A stretch of 64,000 nt of DNA from Molanna angustata (Eukaryota > Arthropoda > Insecta > Trichoptera > Molannidae), in NCBI GenBank assembly GCA_963576475.1, contig OY754967.1, forward strand, positions 28,750,595 through 28,814,594. Direction: 5' to 3'. The notes under the pieces were generated by a model, which was not told the DNA's origin, ran no database searches, and saw nothing but the letters and a program-made list of their open reading frames with translations. The position numbers and the translations under genes were made by a program. The number at the start of each line of letters is the position of its first letter. Position 1 is the stretch's first letter. This document shows positions 55,979-64,000 of this stretch, piece after piece.

Positions 55979-56010
<32 letters not shown>

Positions 56011-56046
56011 TACACTAACATTTTGATTGCTTTATTACTTTAGATT

Positions 56047-56917
56047 TATTTATGTTCCTACTTATTAATTTATTTATTTAATTATATACTAATTAATTGA
56101 TTTAATGATTTATTTGTTAATTTATTTAAATAAAAAAAATTATTTAAATATCGGTAATATAGAGTCTTCACTGGTCCATATGCTGGTAGCTGGCTTTGTG
56201 TATATATTATGGATATGACTGCTTTCACTCTATAAAATAATATAAAATTAAAAAAATAAAACATCATAAGTCTGTGGCCCAAAAACAAAATTCAATAAAA
56301 TATGGGCAACCAGATACCACAAAACAATTGAATAAAAATTTGTGTCAATGAAAAATTGGATATATGGAGCGTTACGTCACCGTAGAAAGAATTAAACCGC
56401 GTTATCGCTAAGGGCGGTACCCCTTTTCTTAATAAATAGTATAAATTTCCGTTCTCTAGCCCCTTCTATCATAATTATTATGCATACATATAATAAAGTA
56501 GTCTACTTAGTTGTAATGCAAATGTTTGAAATTTCTGGTTTCACTGGAATAAAGTTTTGAGGAAAGAGACAGAAAACGTTATTATCATGTAAATTGTATA
56601 ATGTACATACCTAATCACGTTACTTCCCTTTTGGCGTCAAAATAAAAGGTAATAACATCGTAACTCCAGTTTTAATGATTCTTTTATACATACCAACTCA
56701 TCAGGTTTCCACATCTAGTAAATTGTGGTCTTCATTCATATACATACATTCTATCACGCTATTTTCTTCTTACTAATTACTAATTTGTATATAGTGTAAA
56801 CGAAATTTGTGCAAAAGTGGTTTAAAATTTTCTTGAATTTAAAGGTTGTAAAGAGTTAAGTGTTGGCCACAACCCCCCACATTTTTATATATTGTCATCA
56901 AGTGTGTAAAGAGTATT
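56047..56917. other. AT-rich non-coding DNA
   Basis: A GGCCACAACCCCCC block near 56865 belongs to the composite-repeat family (diverged third copy, see 57480). No gene. Confidence 0.4.
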
Positions 56918-57300
56918 TAAAATTTTAAGACATTCAAAATATATACATACATGGTATAATGTTTCCTCGTTCATTCTGCACTCACACAAACTCTACTCCA
57001 ATCCCTGCCAAATGTTCACCAGTAAAACAATTCCGAGCCGCATTCAACACATTACACTGGTCGGATGTTTGTCAAACATTATATTACTGAACCACGGCTT
57101 TCTGGAAATTTTTGCTCTAGGTATACAGTTTGCCCTTCGTATTAGAGACAAATTCCCAATGAGTTTGCAAATCCTCTATTAGACGTACTTTGCAGTATCA
57201 TTTAAAATCATAAAGAGGTGAGTCCTTGTAGTACAGTGGGGTTGACTTTTTGGCTAGTTCATGTGACTTCTCGTTCCTTTTTATTCCGTAGTGTCTTGGT
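56918..57300 (-). pseudogene. LINE RNase H and Cys/His tail relic
   Basis: On the minus strand from about 57300: WIPRHYGIKRNEKSHELAKK, the last conserved part of an RNase H domain (W.pgH.gi.gNE.aDelAk). Further along, in other frames, come PWFSNIMFDKHP and CECRMNEETLYHVCIYFEC, a Cys/His cluster typical of jockey/I-type LINE ends. Several stops and frame changes make it dead. The preceding reverse transcriptase is not found. Confidence 0.6.
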
Positions 57301-57479
57301 ATCCATAATATTATTATATAATATAATCTCATATTACAAAGTTTTTTTTAAATGAATATTTCCTTGTTAAACAAGTACAAATACAACTTCCTACATTCTC
57401 TAAAGTAAGCATAAATGCTTGTGCTATAGGTTATGTGCTATATTTTTAATTCATTGATGTATAAAAATTCAACTATTTT

Positions 57480-57765
57480 ATGGAAAACTATCATAATGGC
57501 GGGCGGCGCGCGGCGTTCTATGTACAAAATGCATTTTTAATTAAATATATTTTATTCGTATATGTAATTTTGATAGATCTTTTGTTCAAAATTTAACATG
57601 AAAAACTTAATTATTGAAATATATTTAATAATTATACATTTTTATCGCATTTTTTTGCGTGCCACTGAGTCATGTATACTGGTATATGCATGCATATTAG
57701 TTACATTAAATAATGCTCTTTTATTTCTAGGAGACGTGAGACAAACACACACACCATTGCTTTCT
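57480..57765 (+). repeat. diverged third copy of the composite-repeat 3' end
   Basis: Shares in order GGCG..GTTCTATGTACAAAA, TTTTTATCGCATTTTT, GCGTG.CACTG..TCA.GTATAC, ATGCTCTT.T.TTTCTAGGAGACG and GTGAGACAAACACACACAC with 33100-33480 and 55600-55985. The array parts are absent. Confidence 0.6.
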
Positions 57766-58978
57766 TTCTTTAAATTTTATATTACATCTTATTTCATTAA
57801 TACTTTTCATTTCTTCCGTGCGTTTTCTACCAAATAATTTTAAACATTCAAGCAAAAATCATTTTGTTTCAAATATTTGATGTAAATATATCATAATACA
57901 GTAGTTTTTTTTCATGTTTGTAATTGTTATGTTTTGAATATGTACTTTTCTTTTCGTCATAAATATTAATCATGATTAGCTTTTTTTCAAAAAACACAGT
58001 GAATACTGAATTTTTTACTGCTATGTGATTAAAAAAACAAAATATCTCAAAGATTTTATTCTTTTTGTTAATTCGTGAATTTTTACTAAGGATCCTAACC
58101 GTTTTAAAAATGTATTTTTTCTCCGTGTATTTCTATTGTACTATTTCACTAATGTTCCAGAAAATATACGCCCATTATGCTCTAGCTTTTATTCACCGAA
58201 AATGTAAATTTCACGGAAAAAATATTTGTGTTCAAATTTTTATACCGTCTCATCTTACAAGCTTTTAGCCAATTATCATCACCAGTCTATGGCGTGTGAT
58301 CATGTGCCTTAACTCAAACAATTTAAAATTTGAAAAAGAAAATCGCCTTTCAGTTTACTCTTTTCAGTTCTTTTTATTTACTTCTCTTTCTCCGAAATAA
58401 GCTCGAACATTTCAGCTCTCTCCCTTAAAATTAATAACGCAGAAAGCTAGCAATTTGAAAGAGCTATCCTTTATTTATCTACTGTTCAAGAGCTATGCCA
58501 TGACTCATGTCATTTTGATAATGAAACAAAGGACATGTTGTGATGTGATACGTGAATTTTGAAACTGGTATCTAGAAAAAAATATAAATTATTAGAATAT
58601 GACAAGACTCTCATAAATTAATGTGTGTTGCCTTAAACGTTGAAACAGGCATGTGTTTACTTCTTGTCTGCATGATTTATGCTTTTCATTAAATTTATTG
58701 AAGGATGACTTTCAATATTCAACTATGGTTTATCTTTACCGATGCAAGTTTTGATAACCAGAGCAACATTAAAATTTTATTAAAAAGTTCTTCTGAATCA
58801 ATTATAATCACAATCGATTTGATAATATATGGTTCATATATTTAAATAGTATTTGGAAACGACGTTTGTTTATTTATATATGCATGATATTATTGAGATA
58901 ATCAATAACGCATAAAGCTTTCCTATTTTTAAGACTAATTCGAATTGAAATAGTACCTTTAAAAACAATTATTTATAC
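57766..58978. other. AT-rich non-coding DNA
   Basis: Nothing recognised. Confidence 0.45.
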
Positions 58979-58986
58979 CTCTTTGC

Positions 58987-59824
58987 CAGTGGTCGGCAAA
59001 CTTATTGGCCAAAGAGCCAAATATGTACATTACAACGATTCAAAAAAATTCTGAGAGAAAAATCTGTTTTTTAATTTAGTAAACCTTTATTATGAATTTA
59101 GACCTTCATTAAATTACGGGTACACTGAATAAAACTTGATTTCACACTTAATAAATATTTATTCGTTATTAAGCAATAATATGAAAGAAAAGTGTCCATA
59201 AATTTAAACCATGACAATGAATGACAAACACTTAATGCGAGCAAAGTCCTTGGAAAGTCCGGTTTGTATGTTGTTGTTTTTAATTTTAGGCATGATTCCA
59301 GGTTCTCATCAATAATACAACTTCTCAGTTTACTCTTGATAAAGTTCATGCTTGAAAAAGATTGTTCGCACGAATATGTAGAACCAAAAAGGGAAAGACC
59401 AGCAAACGCGAGTTTTCTCAGCTGATCGTTAGAGTCAGGAATACTATTCCAGACGTTGAAAATGATCATGTCTTCCTTCTCCAGGTCTTTCAAAGCAGAC
59501 TACTTCTGTTGTGAACTAAGATCACATTTGTTCTTCTCCAATATTTCCAAATCAATATAAACACGTTGAAATTTAGAGCTCAATATTTCCTTGTTTTTTA
59601 AATCCTGCAATTGTATTTCAAAGTTACCAATGTCAATGCCAAAAGGAAAAAATTTCAACTCAGTTATCGTAGCATTAAGAGGATTTTTGACGAATGCTAA
59701 GGTCGCTCTAGTGTTTTTAAACTCCTGAAACCCGTGTTCGTGTCCGTGGATATTTGTGCCAGAGCCGCACTCAAGGAGCCAAAGAGCCGCATGCGGCTCT
59801 GGAGCCGCACTTTGCCGACCCCTG
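58987..59824 (-). mobile_element. short hAT element with 8-bp target-site duplication
   Basis: 838 bp with inverted ends CAGTGGTCGGCAAA and TTTGCCGACCCCTG. It is flanked by CTCTTTGC (58979-58986) and CTCTATGC (59825-59832), an 8-bp duplication with one mismatch, as for hAT elements. The right end also has GAGCCGC/GCGGCTC subterminal repeats. It contains only the 3' part of a transposase gene on the minus strand. Confidence 0.85.
59098..59740 (-). pseudogene. hAT transposase C-terminal (dimerisation) region relic
   Basis: From about 59740 on the minus strand: FQEFKNTRATLAFVKNPLNA ... LQDLKNKEILSSKFQRVYID, LEILEKNKCDLSSQQK, an in-frame stop near 59505, then MKDLEKEDMIIFNVWNSIPD, LAFAGLSLFGSTYSCEQSFS and NFIKSKLRSCIIDENL. 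The (L/F)GSTYSCEQSFSSMNFIKSKLR block is the signature of the hAT C-terminal dimerisation domain of the ZBED/GTF2IRD2-like branch. The BED finger and first catalytic residues are absent. In intact relatives this domain mediates transposase oligomerisation. Inactive here. Confidence 0.8.
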
Positions 59825-59832
59825 CTCTATGC

Positions 59833-61565
59833 GATCTATTTATTCATTTTCTCGGTTAGAGCTTCTAGTTAGATGTCAATTTTAACTGTATAAGATTTAA
59901 ATTTATTAAAGAAAGCGAAACATCCGATTGGTATTTTCGTAAATTTTTAAATATACAAATGGAGCTATTCAATACACTGTTTGTTAAAACGCATGGGACT
60001 ACAAGGAAAAATCTTTATTGGAAAATAGGTAATTTTGTTTTGACTAAAATGTTACCTACCGTGATACAAAGGGAATAAGAGATTCAAAATATTCTCTTTC
60101 AATTCTTAAAAAATATTTTTCAAAGGAATGTGTGCCATATTAAGTTTCATCGTTTCATTAGAAGCAAATGGTTATTATTCAAGCTGTTGATTTCATCTTT
60201 AAATTTAAGAAAGATTATCAATATCAATTTTTTTCATAAGTTACAATTAAATATTACAATAATCTATTTTAATACAGTACTTACTTTAAAATAAAGATCG
60301 AACAGACCTCAGAAACATTTCATAACACAAAGAATACGACCTTACATCGGCTGACTTATATAAAAAATTTAACAGCATTATTGGCAAATTTTACGCAAGA
60401 TAAGTATTAAGCTATCACGTAACTCATGTTTTTGCCTAATTACACGTTTTAAACGAAATATGTACATATCCTTGCTTTGCTTCTTTTGAGATCAATCGTA
60501 TTAATAGTTACATAGTTACCTATGCGTACCGTAAATTTAAGGATCATTCACAGACGAGTGGATAGCCACAAAATATAATAGTGATAAGTTATTATTAAAA
60601 AAGAGTTATTGTATTACATTTTTTGAATATGTAGGTAGTATTTAAATACATTGGGTGCTGAAAAGGATCGCACGGAATGGAAAAGAAGATGCTAGGCTTT
60701 CGACGCTGAAAGCATCAACATTCATCATTGTATTTTTAAATCAAACCAATACTATTTTTTTTCTATATAATAGTAACGCTGAGTTGATGATCAAATCGGT
60801 CGGTGAAATCAAGCTTAGGTCTCCTCGACATATGAGTAAATTGAACGGTGTAATTCCATCCAGATTACATAGTGTTTACTCAACCTGGCCGGGTATTCAA
60901 TATTTCACACGTTCCGTTCGTTATACATACTTATTTTACCCATATTAATTACACAAATATGATTTCATTTTCATATTATACTTACCTTTTACATATACAT
61001 TATTATGATATATCTCTGTGGATACAACGATATCATTTTATAATAATACCTAACATTAAAAAAATACCCATATATGTATCTGCGATAATTCAGATCACAG
61101 AACATCATGAAAGAGAAAATTATATCAAAATATTAATTGGTGTAGGCAGAACGAATCGTATGAATATAATGTTTATATGTATTCAAATGGACGTACTTAA
61201 GTATTAAAAGATGAATCTATACGCGAAATCAACAAACATTCAAATTCTTGTATTGTCTTCTTGTGGGTACTATCATTGTCTTGTTTAGTTTAGATAACTC
61301 TTGTTCTTGATGTTGAAGTTCAGAAAACTCTTACATATTGTTTTAAGCGATCTAGGGCTATGTTCAGATATAACGCTCGACGTCGGGCGTCAGATGTACC
61401 TGAAGTTGCAGATTATGGTGTTTTCACACCAAACTCACTAAACGGCGTTTCAATCTGAACGAAGTATCGGGCGTTATAAATGTCAAATGACATTTTTCAT
61501 ATATGTCTATTTTTAGGTTATATTTTCATTGAAAGCGTTTCGATAATTTACAGAATATCTGGCAG
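59833..61565. other. non-coding DNA
   Basis: A weak inverted pair flanks 61350-61490 (CTATGTTCAGATATAACGC and GGGCGTTATAAATG). The frames at 60655-61207 show no domain. Confidence 0.4.
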
Positions 61566-61569
61566 TCCC

Positions 61570-61690
61570 GTTGGACGGCTTGCTCAGTGGGTAGAATATC
61601 GTTTTTATTTTTTCCTGACGTGAGGAATCGACTTTAATCTTCCTGGGCTGTCCCCGACTTTTTCCCCGACGGACACGTAAATTTTAATAG
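61570..61690 (+). mobile_element. possible tRNA-derived SINE scrap
   Basis: GGCTTGCTCAGTGGGTAGAA resembles a pol III A box, and GAGGAATCGACTTTAAT about 30 bases on resembles a weak B box. Poor match overall. Confidence 0.25.
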
Positions 61691-61739
61691 TTATCTTCGC
61701 CGTTTTAAAGTTGCCTCCTCTGCCTCATGTCATTTCTCG

Positions 61740-61970
61740 TCAGTCAATACCCGGACAAAGCTTCGGAGCATATCCTGTGGGATTGTTGCCACCCAACGGT
61801 GTCCTCTTATAGATCGGAGCTCCTCGTTGCTGTCCGTAGGCCTCTTTAAGGTCCCATTTGTCACGCAGATTTTGTGATCTCGATGAACAATTTGAAAGTC
61901 TTTTTGTCATAGTTATGGCGCCTTACTATTGTTGAATTCCCAGTAGGTAAATATTTCATAGAGATCTTTG
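61740..61970 (+). pseudogene. LINE C-terminal Cys/His relic
   Basis: One frame reads YPDKASEHILWDCCHP then SSYRSELLVAVRRPL and, after stops, NNLKVFL and LWRLTIVEFPV. The (D.a.Hil..C...R..l....N...F...W) pattern fits the end of an R1/jockey-like LINE ORF2. Two in-frame stops. Confidence 0.45.
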
Positions 61971-62024
61971 TCATACCCCTGATGTTTCTTATTTAAAAAG
62001 ATCTGAAGACCACGATTGTGAATC

Positions 62025-62080
62025 TTCTATTCACATTCGTCGATTGTTCTTTTGCACAATGGTGCCGAGATTGCGCATGA
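62025..62080 (+). repeat. short dispersed repeat shared with 29605-29660
   Basis: TATTCACATTCGTCGATTGT and ATGGTGCCGAGATTGC recur. Probably a LINE or LTR-element piece. Confidence 0.5.
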
Positions 62081-62154
62081 TGTCTAATACTGTTACTCCT
62101 CTCTATTTTTAATGTGAGAATCGTTTTTATATTCATTTGGTTTGTTAGTTATAG

Positions 62155-62692
62155 AAAATTAAATTATCTAGTTGGGGTATTTTGCTTTTTTCGATATTTT
62201 CAAAAAAAAAAAAAAAGAAATGTATGCAGTTAAACACATGAATTTATCATAAAAAAATATTTTTCTCATTAAAAAATATTTAAGAAATTCTGGAATTTTT
62301 TAAAATAAACAATTTTATATTTTGTCATTGTCTATATTTATACCAATTTTTAGCGTTTTTGCTTTTAAGGTTTTTGAGATATATTGAAAAATAATGTACA
62401 AATTCAAAAGTTGATAAGCCCTGATTGAAACGAAATTCAAAATTCTGAGATATAATTTTTGTAGGCCTATAACTTTCTTTATTTTGTGAAATTTTAGGCT
62501 CGGTGTCTTGAGCGGATCGGGTTATAAGGGGGGGGGGGACAGATAATGTATGCTGCGAAGCCTCTTTGTTGGTGTTTTTTTACTTCAATGTGAAAAATAT
62601 AGACCTGGCATACAAATCTCGCCGTATCTTGGCTTGATACTTTGTCGATATGTTAAGAGAAATAAATTCTCTTGAACAAATCGACAGTTGGA
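62155..62692 (-). mobile_element. Helitron copy H4 (3' part missing)
   Basis: The minus-strand 5' end TCCAACTGTCGATTTG is at 62692 with A before it. The interior matches H2 down to TTAAATTATCTAGTTGGGG at 62160, where homology stops, so the CTAG end is missing. A G9 run occurs at 62530-62538. Confidence 0.7.
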
Positions 62693-62950
62693 TTATGTAA
62701 AGAGGAAAGTAAGACCCTCTAATGTATCTTATTTTATACCTGTGGTATATTTTATCCACTAAATTGGTTTTCCCTCTATTGGTTAACACATTCAGTCCCT
62801 TCTCAATTACTATCTGGACATGTCCGAAAACGTCATTGGTCCTATTCCCCGAATAACACATACTTACCTACCCTAAATTATATTTATTTTTTACCCATTT
62901 ATCATTCAATTATGTATATATCGGGCTGCATAACTCTTATTTAAAATATA
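62693..62950. other. non-coding DNA between two Helitron copies
   Basis: Nothing recognised. Confidence 0.4.
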
Positions 62951-64000
62951 CTAGTTGCATGTAACACATAAGATCCAACTGTCGATGGCGATAGTATTTA
63001 TAGTTGAAGAATACGTACCTAAACCCTTTAATCCAAAATATTAAAATTTCAAGATATTTTGTTTTCTATACAAAACATGTAGTTATTTATTTAACTCTTT
63101 GTACATAATATAAACAAATATAATGCATACTGGCGGGCTTGTTTCCATTAGGCAATTTCTTGCAACCAACCAGACCAGACGAGAGGTATTTAATTTAATT
63201 TTATTTTATTTTATTTTAATGTAAACAAACAGTCATAACAGAGAACAATCAATTACATACATATATAACACAATTCAAGGATGTATGTCAGGATATGATA
63301 GTATGGAGGCTAATTTATTTTTCCTACCCAAAATATGAAACAACTTGACGTTTTATTTGTATGTTTGGAGATTAAGTATCAAACTATTGAGAGTCCCCGT
63401 AGATATTGCGTAGTGTATGCTGCCATACAAATTTTATGTCGTTACTCAATTCAATTTTTACAAAAATCGTATAAAACAATGAAAAGTACCATCACGGACA
63501 TATTTTTTAAAGAAAATTAAATTATCTAGTTCGGGTGTTTCGACGTTTTACGATATTTAAAAAAAATCGAAATATAGACAAAAAATACATAAATTCGATT
63601 TGAATAAATTGAATTAATTGAATTTTTTTTTTTGAAAATATCTTACAATATTCATACAAATTTTCAGCACTATAGCTTTTATTGTTTCTAAGATATATGG
63701 AAAAATAAAGTACCCCCTGACTGAAATGAAAAAATTTTAAATTCTGAGTATGTAAGTTTTGTAGGCCTAAAATTTTCTATATTTTCTGAAAGATTAGGCT
63801 CTGTGAATCAAGTGGATCAAGTTATAAGGGGGGGACACACAAAGACACACGTAATGTTCTACTCTGAATTCTGAGTTAATCCATAAACAGAACATTTATG
63901 CTGCGAAGCTTCTAAGTTGGTGTTTTTTTTTTAATTCAAAGTTGAAAAAGAAAACATGAAATATGTAGACCTGCCCATACAATTCTCTCACACAGGACAA
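62951..64000 (-). mobile_element. Helitron copy H3, runs off the window
   Basis: 3' end CTAG at 62951-62954 (T after it on the minus strand) with the hairpin CATGTAACACATAAG next to it, then an interior colinear with H2. A roughly 200-bp insertion at about 63085-63285 carries a SINE-like scrap (GGCGGGCTTGTTTCCATTAG) and an ATTTT-rich stretch. The 5' TC end lies beyond 64000. Confidence 0.75.

Larger units (their letters stand above)
52424..56046 (+). repeat. satellite-rich composite repeat, copy B (longer)
   Basis: Same block order and boundaries as 30953-33544 (start TTTACTAGCTTTTATGTCCC, end ATTTTGATTGCTTTATTACT), but 1 kb longer. The extra length is in the tandem parts: about ten GAA-bearing 60-70-bp units at 53230-54010, four regular 27-bp units, and eight LINE-tail units. 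Sequence identity outside the arrays is high by eye. The CAAAGTTTCATTGTAATCGG block at 55098 resembles the consensus end of known lepidopteran repeats. No own protein. Confidence 0.8.

Overview
The window looks like gene-poor, AT-rich nuclear DNA of a moth or butterfly (Lepidoptera). The reasons are the TAGGTACCTA-type palindromes scattered through it, tRNA-derived SINEs of the common lepidopteran type, several LINE families (one ending in a GAA-repeat tail), CTAG-ending non-autonomous Helitrons, and a eukaryotic tRNA-Val gene with internal pol III boxes and a T-run terminator. I found no convincing host protein-coding exon. The only single-copy gene I support is the tRNA at 8643-8715. A small CCAAT/CRE/ETS-like island at 433-552 could be a promoter or first exon of a minus-strand gene lying off the left edge. 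Almost every long reading frame belongs to a mobile element or a tandem repeat.

Layout. 0-9 kb: two copies of a palindromic MITE (one split by a SINE), several LINE 3' ends, a PIF/Harbinger element with a broken MADF gene, a GC-richer block with minisatellites and a minus-strand LTR-element end with a tRNA-Trp-type primer site, a SINE, then tRNA-Val. 9-17 kb: a nested foldback of about 950 bp, an internally deleted mariner-like element, a dispersed 580-bp repeat, a perfect 16 x 32-bp satellite, a mini-Helitron and a second Harbinger copy. 18-26 kb: a full non-autonomous Helitron, a 5'-truncated LINE with reverse transcriptase, a 300-bp (TA)n tract, another LINE 3' end, and a second full Helitron in the opposite orientation. 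26-41 kb: mostly featureless AT-rich DNA with perfect hairpins, copy A of a satellite-rich composite repeat (30.95-33.54 kb), a second truncated LINE with an 11-bp target-site duplication, a hAT-type MITE inserted at its end, and a long-TIR MITE. 41.2-43.8 kb: a nested stack (LINE, inside it a Penelope-like element, inside that a TIR element, inside that a SINE piece). 44.1-47.9 kb: a young Ty3/Gypsy-type LTR retrotransposon with two 246-bp LTRs and one open frame for Gag, protease and integrase, lacking reverse transcriptase and most of RNase H. 48-64 kb: minisatellite, LINE relics, copy B of the composite repeat (52.42-56.05 kb) with an expanded array made from a LINE 3' end, a complete short hAT element, and two more Helitron copies running off the right edge.

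How the parts relate. The autonomous machinery is missing or broken for nearly every family: Helitrons without Rep/helicase, Harbinger with only a frameshifted MADF gene, mariner without the third catalytic Asp, hAT with only the transposase C-terminus, and an LTR element without RT. Their presence implies partner elements elsewhere in the genome. The most unusual items are the RT-less but open Gag-PR-IN element with nearly identical LTRs, the tandem array derived from a LINE coding 3' end plus its GAA tail, and the layered insertion at 41-43 kb. All family assignments come from reading motifs by eye; no search was run.
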